A program made the position numbers and the translations under genes. DNA of 64,000 bases, from positions 13,896,711-13,960,710 of the forward strand of contig NC_133910.1 in the NCBI RefSeq assembly GCF_964199755.1, in the 5' to 3' direction. Shown one piece after another: positions 10,601 through 22,000 of this stretch (within the stretch, counting starts at the first letter, position 1; each line of letters opens with the position of its first letter). A model generated the notes under the pieces. The model was not told where the DNA came from, made no database searches, and saw nothing but the letters and a program-made list of their open reading frames with translations. The DNA is from Larus michahellis. Its lineage: Eukaryota > Chordata > Aves > Charadriiformes > Laridae.

Positions 10601-13600
10601 TGTATTTGGCAGGGAGTCTCAGGCTGGTAAGATCCAAGTGCCGAGGAAAAGAATCCGTTCAGAGCAAAGAGTGTCTGAAAGGACAGGGAAACCCTCCAGT
10701 TCTCACCTTTGAACACTGCCAACTTCGTCTCTAGATCTTCTTCATCACTGAACTTTGGGTCACAGAGAAATTCCTAAAACATAAGAAAAAAAAAAAAAAG
10801 TATCCCAAGGTTAAAGATATCAAGGAAAACACCCTATAGGGCATGTACAAATGGAACATTACCCAGAAGACGTATGCAATTCCCAGAGAGCCACATCTGA
10901 GCAACAGTGCCAGGAGACTTGAAAATGGGTTGAATCCCTCCACACCTTGTCACTAACGTTCCAGTGCAAGGGGAATGCTTCTGGTGTCTCACATTCACCA
11001 TCAACAGCTTGAGGGAGGACTGGACCCCACATGCCTTTGGAATAACTGCATGAAACCCTCTCTTCTTGCTCACCCAAGGTTTCAGCTCCTCTCATCTCTG
11101 CTTAAGCACTCACAGCACATGGATCAGGCACCTATTCCCAGCAAGGGCTCCCATTCCTTGCAGAAAGCACTCTGATCTCAGGGATTTCGAACTCTTGGAT
11201 AACTCTCAGGGCTGGCAAACAGAACAGGCAATGTTTGCAGAACATCATGCACCCAAGAGAGGATGGCGGGGGGAAGGAACAGGGCTCCCACTCTCTCGAA
11301 CTCTCTATATATTTTCCCCCGCTACCCTACTCAGGCTGGAGAGGAAATCCTGGGTCAGTTCTGGTCACTCGTCCCTAGCGCCACCTCAAAAACCCTCAGG
11401 TACCAGAGAGAACAGACCACAACTTGCTCAGCCAGCTCCACCACTATGCCCTGCCAATAACACCCCCCCGCAGCTGTGAGCAACGGGGTCTCACTCCCGT
11501 CTCTGCCCTCCCACTCCGCCCAGCTCCAGCGAGCCCAGCACGGCTTAATGGCTCGATCTGTGTTCAGCAACAACACCACATTCTTCAGCGTAGAAATCAT
11601 TAACATCTGCACGGCTTATGCATGGCCTGTCCAGGATAAAAACCCCTCCAGGGGCTACAGTGGATAAAGGGCTGAGGCATGCGTTCCTCACCACTGCTCT
11701 CCATGCTCAGAAGGCAGGCAGGAGCGGGTCGCCAAGAGACTAGGATCTCTGGAACTGGTAGTACTGGGGCAGCAACACTTGTGATTGAGACCACATCCCC
11801 CAGAGAAGCCCCGTCTCCAGGCACTAGGGCATCACGGCTGCAGGAGGTCCACACAGCCACCAGTAACCCAAATGACCGTCAGCCTCCAGAGCATGTTCTC
11901 ATTTCTTCCAGAAGGAAGACTGAAACCAGCTGTCCCCAGGTGTGATGAGCTGTGCCAGTCCAGCTGCTGGGCCAGCTCCAGCATCACTGCAGCCCCAAGC
12001 CAACGCCTGGTTCCTGCTGGGCAGCCCCTGCCTTTCCCGCTCAGTCACCGCCTGCCACCCTGACCCTGCAGCACGTGCTCCGGTCCCCTCCAGCCCACAC
12101 GCCTGGAGTGGCTCCCTCCTTCCTCACCAGGACAGGGGAGCCTGGACCTGCCCAAGGAGTCCAAATGCCTCAAACCTTCACTGCCAGTTAGACACCACTT
12201 GGGCAAGTCCTTTCTGTGCAGCTGAACTAAGGTTTTGTAGGAAGCCCACTAGGACAGAAGTGACTGTCATCCCCTCCTCCCATCTCACAAACTCCAGATG
12301 GGACACCAGAGACCATGCCCACTAAACCAGCGTGACACGGACTTCCTTTATCACCATGGACACCAACTCAAATTGAGAACTGTGGTGAAAAGCAATGTTC
12401 CCAGTTCCTCCTTTCGCTCTCCTTTGCCAACTCAATTTCATTTATCTCAGCTATTTCTACCCAGGGGTATCGTTTGCCAGCCCGACACAAAGGGCCCAAT
12501 TCAGCTTTGAGACCTGGGCTCAGCCAGCAGCAGAAGTCACCAGAGAGGGGAGTAGTGTTACCTACTGCCACTGAAGAGCCGCTGGAGAAGGAACTTGCCA
12601 AACATTACCGAGAACCAAAACAGGGCCAGAGCATCTCCTGCCACCAGGTCACAGCTTCGTTCTGCCCTGCAGGAACAGCAGACAGCTTCCTCCTACCAGC
12701 AGGACAGGGGATGTGAAAGCAGAGCACTGTATTTCTCTGGGAGCAAGTAGCAGCACAGAAATGGAGAAGACCAAAGGGAATGCTACATCCATACAGGATG
12801 GCTGAGGGACCTGTGCCTGGGGTGCAACAGCCCCTGGCAGCGCAGTAGGAGAGCAGGATGGGTGACACTGCACACACCCAGCATCCAGTCCCCTTGCATT
12901 TCAACTGGAGGGGAACTGGACAGCCCGCCAGCGTCACAGCTCTGCTCCAGACTGAAGGAAGCAACAGAGGAGTGTATTTCAAAGGCATTCCACCCTCCAC
13001 ATTGTATGCAAGCCGGGCTGTGACTGCGATAAGGCAAACACTCATAATAGGCACAGGAATTCAGTCCCCAGGGCCAGTGACTCAGACTCAGCCCAAATGG
13101 CTGAAGTTCCTCTTTAGAGCCCTTTGCTAAAGCTCCCTTTTTAAGGGGCATGTTCTATTAATAAGAACTGCTTAATAAGCCCCAGCCTCTCCCCCGCTCC
13201 TGCCCTGAACAGCCATTCTTGGGCAGAGAGACTTTTCTAAGCCAATAAATTCAGCCACGCAAGTCCCAGCTACCTGCAAGACAACATGAGCAAAGCCAAA
13301 TCCTTCCTTCCTCCCCAAAAAGGCAGCTCCAGCCAACAGGCCAAGCTCTCACATGGCTGTTTAAGCCCCTGACACCAGCCACCCTGCGTGGAGGGGCTGG
13401 GAAGGGGCTGAGGGATGCTCATGCCTGCCCTGGATGGGAGAAGCAGCACCTGCTCTGGGGCAGGCTGAATTCCTTCCCCGCAGCCCAGCGCATTACAGGG
13501 TAAAACTAGGTTGAAACTAATCTGTGCTGGATTAGACTCGCCACCTTGATGCACGAGGCTGAACAATGTGATCACCGTTCCCCAGAAAGAGGGAAACAGC

Positions 13601-15765
13601 CAAGAGGGGATCCCAGAGGAGCGTTTCAGGCTGGAAGAGAGAATTCAATAGCAGGACTCAGCTGTCCTTCAGCAGCATGTGTGCACTTAGGACACTGCCT
13701 GCCAAAGACCCTTATCCCATCGAGAGCTCTGGAGTAGAAACCAGCCAGGAAAACAGGGCTGGGAGGGACCTAATTGTTAGGATGAGACAATGAGATTAAG
13801 CCTGATAGGAATTTGGCCGGATAGGTTTTATCAGCAGCACTTTGCTGCTTTGCAGCGATGGGACTCTTCAGGGCTTGGGAAACCCCCTCCCTGGCTCCAG
13901 CCACAGTATCAGCCTGGGTTTAAGTATCAGCTGCGTGTCAGAGGGAAGCGTGAGCCGCTTCCCTGCATGCCTGCTCACAGCAAACTCCCCCATCATCACC
14001 ATGCAGAGCAAGCGAAGCACAGCAGCACTGGGTTTGCTGCCCAGAGCTGCTACAGCTCGATGGCTGCTCAGGATCCGTGGGCAGCCACCACCCGTGCTAT
14101 CTGCAGCTTGATTTCTAGCTGCTCAAATCCCTTCTCCTAGCACTGAGCCAACACATGGGCTGCAAGGATGTGAACAAGCAGCTCCCACCTCCATCAGCAG
14201 GATGTAGCTTGTTTCATTTTTTATCATCCAAACCTCACCCAGAGAAAAAGCTTGCCTGAAGTGATGGCTACTTAGAGGAGAGATAGGAGCCTGTCCCCTG
14301 CGTGGGCGGAAGAAGAGACCCAGCCCTGGGACACAGCAGTGGCACATCAGAGCAGTGTCTCTACAGCTCCTACCAGCTGAAGTATCCACCCCGTGCCTGA
14401 GCGATGCTGGAGGACAGCTCTGCAGCAGCAAGAACTGCAGCAATAGGTACAACACACTGCCTTCCTCCCCAACCCAAGGGTCAACACCACCTTGGCTATA
14501 GGGGACACTTTAGACCCACCTACGCACCTCCTTGGCACAGGGAGTCGTGCCTGCCTTCCAACAGCAAGTTTCAAAGGCTCCCTTTAGCCACATCCTCTTA
14601 TTCTTCACCTTACTCCACAGCACCTCTTTTTGCACAGCACCTCCTGGTTTCTAATCACGTAATTCCCTCTCCAGTGACCTACATAAACTTCACCTCCACT
14701 GCCTCACCCCTGCCTAGAGGAACATACTGGCACTTTTCACTGCTCAGTCAATGCGAGGGCAAGCCCACCCCTCGTCTCCTGCAGGCTCTCATCTTGTGCA
14801 GCTCTTTGATTTCCCCACCTGTAACACCAAGGTGTCGCTGGCTGTATCAGCAAGTGACCACTGAACCCACCCAGAAATCCCATCGTTGATTGTTTCAAGG
14901 TTAAAACCTTCTTTCCACCCTCAGAACCACCCTTGGCCGGGCGGGATGCCAACAGAGCTGCCCCCACAGGCCATGCCAAGCAAGGGATGGGGCAAGCCAG
15001 AAGCTCTGGGGAGAGGACCTTGCCTGACCTCAGCATGAAGGGCACGAAGCCCAGCGTACTTTGCACTAATCCAGGAGCTGCCATTCCCCCTGCCCAAGGC
15101 TTGCGAGACATCCAACCGTCCTGGGTGTCCCATTCACCCGCTACAATTAAAAAACTAGAAAGGCTAGAGTCAGCTCTCCTGAGCAGCAGGCACTCCTCAC
15201 TCCTGGAAGAGGAGATCGAAGCAGTCGGTACAGCGGAGGGGAGGTTGAACCCCTCCAAGAGAACAATAGCTCCTTTTCTTGCTGGAGCACGTTCCCCAGG
15301 GGCCTGTCGTTGCAGCCGGCCACCGAGCATCCACAGCCCCCGGACGCTGGAGGGGGAAGAGAGCCGCCTGCGGGGGCAGCCCCAGGGCGGAGGGGATGGA
15401 GAGCAGCCCCCCGCAGAGCCACCGCCTGCCTCCTCCACCCGGATTCCCCTCCGAAGGGGGCACAGACAAACGGGGGGGCAGCTCCACCTGCCCCTGCCTT
15501 CTCCCCTTTCTCCCCCGCCCCAGCCCCCGTCCCCACCGGGCGTCGGGTCAGCGCCGGCGCGGCCGCCCCCGCCCGCATCCCCATCCCCATCCCGGAGCCC
15601 TCCGCCCGCCCGCCCCCCGCGGGGCCGCCCCCGCAAAGGTCGGGTCCGGTCAGGAAGAAAGGGGGGGGGTGTCGGCCCCAGCCCCACCTTGTTGATCTCC
15701 TCCAGCCGCCCGTCCTGCGGGGCCCGCCGCAGCCCCCCGCCGCTCGGCCGGCGCGGAGCCGCCAT
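4574..15765 (-). CDS. AIF1L: AIF1L, allograft inflammatory factor 1-like (IBA2), complete five-exon gene
   Basis: AIF1L is a small cytoplasmic EF-hand protein that binds and bundles actin at membrane ruffles and the cortex. The coding exons are 15688-15765, 10707-10773, 7653-7694, 6321-6483 and 4574-4661, joined in phases 0, 1, 1 and 2. They total 438 nt, or 145 residues (human, from memory, 150). Residues about 27-50 read [20 protein letters not shown]. Then comes the first EF-hand region [17 protein letters not shown], the helix MSVKRMMEK, the second EF-like unit [16 protein letters not shown], and the tail [12 protein letters not shown]. Residues 27-145 match AIF1L closely. The first 18 or so differ from the mammalian start and lack its GGKAFGLLKA motif (see findings). 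The gene is tandem to LAMC3, with its promoter about 3 kb beyond the LAMC3 stop. Confidence 0.95.
4662..6320 (-). other. AIF1L: AIF1L intron 4
   Basis: GT-AG intron of 1659 bases (donor ACT/GTGAGTG). Open frames on both strands (for example 5130-6032 plus) have no recognisable protein. I see no repeat or RNA gene. Confidence 0.8.
6321..6483 (-). CDS. AIF1L: AIF1L coding exon 4
   Basis: Completes Asp of the first EF loop (EI-D), then [20 protein letters not shown] and the second EF-hand unit through GKRSAVLK. It ends CT/GTGAG in phase 2. 163 nt. Confidence 0.95.
6484..7652 (-). other. AIF1L: AIF1L intron 3
   Basis: GT-AG intron of 1169 bases (donor ATCG/GTGAGT). Unique sequence, nothing else recognised. 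Confidence 0.75.
7653..7694 (-). CDS. AIF1L: AIF1L coding exon 3 (42 nt micro-exon)
   Basis: Encodes the end of the E helix and the start of the EF loop, [14 protein letters not shown] plus the first base of Asp. Acceptor TTCCAG, donor GTGAGT. The short exon size and phase 1/1 borders fit the AIF1 family. Confidence 0.93.
7695..10706 (-). other. AIF1L: AIF1L intron 2
   Basis: GT-AG intron of 3012 bases. It carries an A-run at 7780-7794, a probable old CR1/LINE fragment (about 7960-8170) and a short stretch (about 8505-8575) resembling the 3' tail of L2/CR1-type retroposons. No gene is seen. Confidence 0.7.
7960..8170 (+). mobile_element. Probable degenerate CR1-like LINE 3' fragment
   Basis: The run GCTCTGGAACAGCCTCCCAG, followed by a decayed stretch ending GATGTAGTTGCCTCCAACAGCA and GGGACAGACTCTACAGTCCTCCC, recalls the 3' region of old reptile/bird CR1 elements. 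The ending parallels the usual CR1 'ACTAGATGACCT..AGGTCCCTTCC'. Divergence is high and there is no intact ORF. Confidence 0.45.
10707..10773 (-). CDS. AIF1L: AIF1L coding exon 2
   Basis: Phase 0 start after TTTTAG; encodes [20 protein letters not shown] plus one base, then GTGAGA. Residues 27-49. It matches the AIF1L segment between the N-terminus and the first EF-hand. Confidence 0.94.
10774..15687 (-). other. AIF1L: AIF1L intron 1
   Basis: The largest AIF1L intron (4914 bases), with donor AAG/GTGGGG. Mixed-composition unique sequence that becomes very GC-rich above 15300, where it merges with the CpG island. Long open frames at 14737-15927 (minus) and 14933-16087 (plus) come from GC-driven lack of stops and the overlapping first exon. 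No other gene is recognised. Confidence 0.75.
15688..15765 (-). CDS. AIF1L: AIF1L coding exon 1
   Basis: ATG at 15765-15763, 26 codons, [20 protein letters not shown], ending in phase 0 at a GTGGGG donor. The last seven residues (RLEEINK) match the family (human AIF1L RLAEINR, AIF1 RLDEINK). The rest does not match the mammalian N-terminus, so the start exon is supported by position and phase more than by similarity. Confidence 0.75.
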
Positions 15766-15811
15766 CGCACGGAGCCGCCCCGCCGCCGCCGCCGCCTTAA
15801 GTAGGGGCGGG

Positions 15812-15840
15812 CAGGGCCGGGCCGGGCCGGGCCGGGCGGG
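15812..15840. repeat. GGGCC pentamer run
   Basis: About four tandem copies of a GGCCG/GGGCC pentamer in the AIF1L 5' region, beside a GC box. A low-complexity GC repeat. Confidence 0.7.
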
Positions 15841-16269
15841 CGGTGCGCGCCCTCCGCCCCCGCCGTTAACCCCTTCCCCGCCCCGGGATGCTCCTGCCGG
15901 GGGTGGGAAGGTTGGGGGGGGCGGCACAGCCCGGTGCCCCCGGGGTGCAGCCGCTCGGCGGGCTCTTGCTGGGGAGCTGCGAAGTCCAGACCAAGGTGGG
16001 GAAGCAGCGGGGCGGCCCCGCTTCCAGCCGCCGAGTCCCCCACGCTCCCCGCGACGGGAGGGACGGGAAGGGACAGTCTCCCCCTAGCGCGCAGCGGCTG
16101 CGGGGCACCGGCGGGAGCCGCTCTGCAGCCAGCTCGGGCAGGGGCACCCCCCCGGCACCGCCGCCCCGGGGGTCCCCGCTCGAGTCCCCGGCCCTGGTTG
16201 CGGTGGCGGGTTTGCAGGGTGCTATTTGGGAGCAACTCCGTGGTGTGACAAAAGCACAGCCGCTTGCAA

Positions 16270-16635
16270 GTCGTTATGGCTGGAAGAGGCCTTTAAGATC
16301 ATCAAGTCCAACCGTTAACCCGGCACCGCCAGGTTACTACTACCCCGTGTCCCTCAGCACCACGTCTACCCGTCTTTTAAATCCCTCCAGGGATGGTGAC
16401 TCAACCACTTCCCTGGGCAGCCTGTTCCAGTGCTTGACAGTCATTTCAGTGAAGTTTTTTTCCTAATACCCAATCTAAACCTCCCCTGGCACAACATGGG
16501 GCTATCTTCTCTTCTCCCATTGCCCGTTACTTGGGAGAAGAGACTAATCCCCACCTCGCTACAACCTCCCTTCAGGTAGCTGTGGGGAGCGATAAGGTCT
16601 CCCCTCCGCCTCCTTTTCTCCAAACTAAATCGGTG
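16270..16635 (-). mobile_element. CR1 LINE fragment (3' part), antisense to the plus strand
   Basis: Reads GGCTGGAAGAGGCCTTTAAG and TCATCAAGTCCAACC, then GGGATGGTGACTCAACCACT, TGGGCAGCCTGTTCCAGTGC, TTCCTAATACCCAATCTAAA and CTCCCCTCCGCCTCCTTTTC. These are the successive landmarks of the avian CR1 3' region in reverse complement. It is truncated, has no ORF, and is only mildly diverged. Confidence 0.9.
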
Positions 16636-18771
16636 CTGGGTGAGCCCTGGAGCATGAGCAGCAGGACAAAGCATCTACCGCGGGATGGACAGGACCAAGC
16701 TGATGCGTGTCCTGGCCAGGATCTAATGCAGGCGGTTGCACTCAGCGCCCTCGCTCCCCCTACAATCTCAGCGAAACACTGTTTTTTAAAGAGCTGTCCT
16801 AAAAGTGGATTTTGGTGGGAAGCGTCAGGCAGTTCCCCACACCACCGCAGAGCCGGCTGCGTTTCAACCCCAGGTGCAGCTCCTCCTGCTCTTTGAGAAA
16901 GCAGCAAGTGCCGGTACAGCGTGTGCCCCTCCTGCTGCCATGCACTCAGGCGGATGGGCAGCTATGTATTATATTAAGAATTTTTAATGGATACAGCTCT
17001 AGGCAGGTGTCACCAGCTAAAAAAGCAGAGTTCCAGGGAGAGCAGGAGGGAGGATGAACCACATCTTCAGCAGCAGGCACAAGGCAGAGGCTTGACATTT
17101 CTGTAACAGCAGCAAATTTGTGTGTTGATTGGAGACGTATAATTGTCTTCCCAGGGAGATGGTGAGTGGCCATGGCTCCCTGCCTCCCGGCCAAGCCGAA
17201 TCACACTGTGCTCTTGCTGCTACATGGTTTTGGTTTTGCTATTGCTGAGCTGTCCTTGGGCAGCAAGACATTACACTCCTGCAGCACTGCAGCTCTGGCA
17301 CCCCACTCCTTGGGCAGCTTTTGTGCAGAACTGGGAGGGAGATGGGTTTGTTCACGGTAGAAAAGTCCTGCGTCACTTCCAGACTGCTGGACCCACTGGA
17401 GATCACACTGGGGTGATCCAAAGTCTACAGTTTTACATACAGTATTACAAAAAAGACTTTAGCAAATCTGATTTCCAGCACTGCAAGCAGAAGAGCATAG
17501 GTAAAACAGGTTAAAAAGTGAAGTGGGCTCCAGCCTGGGGACTCGTTTCTGGTCTTATGGGAGTGACCTCAACTGCTACCTGGTGTCTCGGCACAGCCAG
17601 CACAGGGCGGGCTGAACAAGGACCTGGCTCAGCCGCCTGTGTGGCCTCACGGACCAGCCCGCATGGGAGCAGGGGGTGACCGCACATGCCTTTCCTTTAA
17701 AGGCGATCCAGCTGCCGACCTCTGCCACCCCGAGGGAGTGACACTGGCAGGAGCTGGCTGTGTCCAGCTGCTCCCGTCCAGCCCACGCTGCCTGCACAGC
17801 CTGGTGCCACCGGCCAGCTCCTCTCCAGTGGGGACATGTGCGGGTGCCAATGTGGGGCTGCGGGTGATGAGAGCCCCAGTGCCAGCTCTCCCACCTCCCT
17901 GCCCAGTTCATTGCCATGCCACCCAGCCCCTGGGACTGCCAGCAATTGGGCTGGTTTGTAGCCAGACCTGGTGACATCCAGCAAGCCAAGCAGGGATGGG
18001 ACAGGACGCAAAGGCCAGAGCTATGGGCAGCGGCAACCTTGCACTACCCTGGAGCAGGGGAAGAGCAGGAGCAGAGCTGCTCCTACCCTGCAGCAGGCAA
18101 AGGATGCTTGCTCTGCCTGCCAGGAGCTGGTGAAGAGTCCAGCTTTGCTTCTGCTTGGCCCCAGTTTAAGCCCTCCCTGCTGCGAGCTCCCTGCTCCTGG
18201 GAAGCAAGCAAGCTGCGTGCCCTCCGGTGAGCAGCTCTCTGCCTGGCTTCACCGGGGTTCATCTCTGCTCTTCTGTGACCACAGCATGTGAGCATGGCAC
18301 TGCAGGGTGCTGTGCAGCACGACCAGCTTCCAGCATGCGTGAAACAGCCTCTCTCATCTCCTGGGGCAGGAGGCACCACGGGGTGTTACAGCTTTGGTAC
18401 GTTACATACTTGATAAGCTGTCCCTCCCTGGTGGGATGGAAGGACACATCTAGCATGGAGGAGATCTGTGACAGTTCTTCGTTCACTCCATGGAGCCTGT
18501 CGTGGCTCCGTTTCCTGATCAGCGGTCCCTGCTAGCTGGTTTTCCCCCTGCCCCGAGGACGGAGCTGGTGGCTGAAGTCATGCCACAGGGTGCTCAGGAT
18601 GCTGAGCCCAAACTGGTGCAGATAAGGACCTGGGGTGTGATATTGTATGGTGGGCGGTGTGAAGAGCAGTGGGAGGGATCGATGCCAGTGAATGCAGGGT
18701 GTCCTTTGCTCTGCTGTTCCCTGTGCAGGGGGGCATGGAGGTGATGGGGCAGTGGCGGGGACCTGTCACTG

Positions 18772-19016
18772 TCACTTTGAGCAGCCCTCAGGGAGGCTCC
18801 GCAAAATGTCCTCCAGATTCTTCTTATCGGCCCGGATCTCAGCCAAGTCGCTGTCAAACGCCTGGATCTTCTCCTGCTGCCATGCCGCCTCTTGCTGCAG
18901 CAGGCTGAGCTGGCCGGCCAGGGTGCCCGGCGTGGCCAGGCGCAGCCAGAGCTGCTCCAGCTGCAGCTGCCCGGCGCTCAGCACCGCTTCCGCCTGCACG
19001 GACTGCTCCAGGTCAC
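18772..19016 (-). CDS. LAMC3: LAMC3 exon 28 (last)
   Basis: Residues 1498-1578, acceptor TTGCCCAG. The end of the coiled coil: [14 protein letters not shown]..., heptads through [20 protein letters not shown], closing LPEGCSK and TGA (18774-18772). The cysteine third from the end is the expected partner for a disulfide to the beta chain. No glutamate occupies the third-from-last position. Confidence 0.95.
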
Positions 19017-22000
19017 CTGGGCAAGAGGGAGAGGACATGGATGAGAGGCAGAGTGCCAGGCAGGAGATGTTCTGGACATGCTCCAGGGGCTCAGACCCTC
19101 GGCACAAGGCAAACTCTAGGGAGTGGGTGCAGTGGGGCATGGAGGCATTGCAGCTTCCCGGCGATCACAGATAAGCAAATAGGACTGTGGCTCCAGGCAG
19201 GGCCTGGGCACATCTCTCTTACAGATGGGTGATGATTTCTACCCCTTTGCAAAACTTCTCAGATGCGAGAGTTCTGTAGCCCTCAGAAATGCACCCAGAT
19301 GGTCAAAGCAAGAGGAACTGGAGCAAAACCAACCAGCAACCATGAGCAAACCCAGCCCAGCACATCCCTTGGCTCCAAAGGGCCTGAGCCCTTGGTCCAG
19401 CCATGCTCCTCCTGGAGATGCCAAGGGAGAACAGTGTCCCCACACCAGGCATAAGCACACGCGTTCAGCAAGCCCTAATTCATTCTGCACGAGGGCTTTC
19501 CTCGAGACATGAGCCCTCAAGAAGCTTTGCCAAGACCCTGAGAGATCTCAGGCAAAGGGCACCCAGCTCAGCCCAGATGGCCAGTGAGCAGGAGAGCCTC
19601 AGGCCCCAACAGCCTGGCCCTTCCCTGGGACCCGCACCCCACTCCCGCCCGGGTCTCACCTAGGCTGCTCAGCAGGTTGTTCAGGGTCTCAATGTCCGAG
19701 ATGAGCGAGCCCTGGGCTTCCTGGAGACTTTTTGCCATCTCACTCACTTCTGTCCCCACCTTCCAACACAGACAGACACCCACATCAGGGACACCGTTGA
19801 CCCTTGGGCTGGACGGGAGAGGGAGGGGGATCCCAGAAACATCCCCAGGGCATTCCCCATACAGTAAAGCCCAAAAGCTGGGATGGTCCCTATGCTTTGG
19901 GCTGTGGGCAAAGCCCCTTCCAGGCTCTGGAGGACAAAACCTGCCCAAGGGGACCTGACTCACCTGGTGTGCTTCCTCCAGGTGCCCCCTGAGCTTCTCA
20001 GCCACGTGCTCCTGCCGGGAGAGCTCCCGCTGAGTCTCATTGGCACGTGTGGCGAGCTGGCTGGCACGCTTCTGGGCCTGCTTGCTCTCCTGCAGCACAG
20101 CCTGTGCCCTCTGCAAAGGGATGGAGATGGGGACAGTCACCTGAGGACATGCGGGGGGACAGCGGGGCGGGGGCTGGAGCCCTGGTTGGATGCATCCCCC
20201 TAGTCTGCAGGCAGGCAGGGGTGGGCTGTGCTGGAGGGGCAGCAGAAGCTGGTTTGGGAGCTCTGCAGCCCTGCGTGCAACAGCCTGGGCTCTGCCTGTG
20301 ACGGCTGCCAGCCTGGTTGTGCCCCACAGCCCAGCGTGGGCTCCCCGGACCCCATGTCCCTCTGCTCAGACCTTGGCGCTTTCCCGAGAGACTTGCTCAG
20401 CCTCTCCAGCTGTCCTCCGGGCTGCGGTGGAGATGGACAAGGAGTTTCCCAGCGTCTTCTCTGCCTGTTTAATCCTTCTCTGGGCCTCCACCATCACCCT
20501 GTCCTGCACAAGTGTCATCCTCCTGCTCAGGGCAGCCTGGCCCTTCCGGTGTCCCAGCACCTTCGTCATGCCTGCGGGGACAACCCGGCTGTCACCGAGC
20601 CATCCCTTTCTCCCCTTGGCACCCAGAGCCAGCGTGGTGAGATCCAAGCTGTGGCCAGGGATGCTGGTGCCTTTTACCTTCCAAGCTGGCCAGGAGGGAC
20701 TCCGCATCGGAGAGCATGGTTTTCCCATGTGAGACAGCTGAGGTGGCCATGCCATGGGCAGAGCGAGCCCGGTCCTGCAGCTGGGGAGAAGGGAGCAGGA
20801 GTGAGGGTGGGGAGGGGGCGAAGAGCTGCACCCGGCTGGGAAAGGTGGGACCCAGCCCGCTCCCGTTGGGCGGGCAAGCTCCTTGGGAGATCCGGGAGCC
20901 CGAGGGGAGACGGGTCCCAAAACATCCACTCCCGATCCCCTGGCTGCAGGCATGGTCCCTCCGGTCACTGGAGCAGCGGGGATGGGACTCACCCACCGCC
21001 CTGTGCCCTGGGTGGGAGGCAGGAGAGGGATGCACCCAGCATGCCCACAGCTCCGGCTGCAACGGGGGGTCCCCATCACTTATTTTGCAGTGACACCCCA
21101 CGCAAGTGAGCAGCAATTACCTGCTCGAAGCCACGAGTCTTCTGCAGCTCCAGGTGCAATCCGGCTGCCAGAGCGCGGGACATCTCTACAGCCCGCTGAG
21201 CCGATGGGTCCTGCACCTCTGCTGCCTGCTCCAGCGCTGCCAGGTCCTGTGCCAGGGCTCCCACCCGTGCTGGCAGTGCCTGCTGCGGGGTCAGGGATGC
21301 CAAAGGCTCCATGAGAGCATCTCCCGGCCCAGGAGGCAGCGCTGCCCAAGGGGCAAAGCAGGGGTAGGGTGCAAGCAGGAGCCTTAGCTGTGACGCTGCT
21401 CACCTGCCCCAGTGCAGCCACCGGCAGAAGTTTCTCGTCCATGTCTGCGTTTGCCTGCTGCACGGCTGCGAAAGCTCTCCTGGCCTCCGCTGCCACCTCC
21501 ACCATGCCAGCACCCAGCTCCTCCCGCGCCCGCTGGATTTCCTCGTACCTATGTGGACAGAATGCTGTGGTCACCCAGGGCCCTCTGGTCCCTCGAAGGA
21601 TGGAGATGGCAGCTTGGGAGCTGGCCTCAGACACGGATGTAGGGGGAAAAGATGGAGGAAAGGGCCTGAAACATCCCCAGCATGGAGCACCCTGGCTTGC
21701 CGCTTTACAACACTGTGGTGCAATGAGTTTGATGGGACTCAGTCATGTCCCTGTTGGGCAGGTGCCAAACCACCGTGATCAAGTCCTGTAACAGGGACCT
21801 GGCCAGAGACAAGGGGTTGCTGTTCCCTCCTATCCCCCTCCCTTGCTGCCATCACCTCACCCGGCCTCCAGCTCACGCTGCGCCTCCTGCGTCGCATTCC
21901 CCTCCAGCAGGCTCTGCAGGAGCTGGGAGCTGGCGTTGGAGGCACGCAGGGCTCTCCCGACCACCGCCTCCACCTGCGCCACAGCATCCTCGTGGCTGCA

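Larger units (their letters stand above)
15300..16230. promoter_or_regulatory. AIF1L: CpG island and promoter of AIF1L
   Basis: About 0.9 kb of very high GC and CpG density spans AIF1L exon 1. On the minus strand just upstream of the ATG are a (CGG)n run (about 15774-15796), a GC box at 15804-15811 and a TACTTAAGG stretch (about 15795-15803) that could act as a weak TATA-like element. The promoter position is inferred from exon 1. Confidence 0.6.
15766..18771. other. Interval between AIF1L promoter and LAMC3 stop codon, including LAMC3 3' UTR
   Basis: This holds the upstream half of the AIF1L CpG island, a CR1 fragment (16270-16635) and the LAMC3 3' UTR running leftwards from 18771. I found no AATAAA on the minus strand in the first 1.7 kb after the LAMC3 stop. 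ATTAAA occurs on that strand at about 16983-16988, so the LAMC3 mRNA end cannot be placed with confidence. No other gene is seen. Confidence 0.5.

Noticed and set aside
14737-16235. Long open frames of 360-396 codons on both strands around the AIF1L CpG island
   Set aside because: GC-rich sequence lacks stop codons. Only the 26 codons of AIF1L exon 1 carry family similarity and a used donor.
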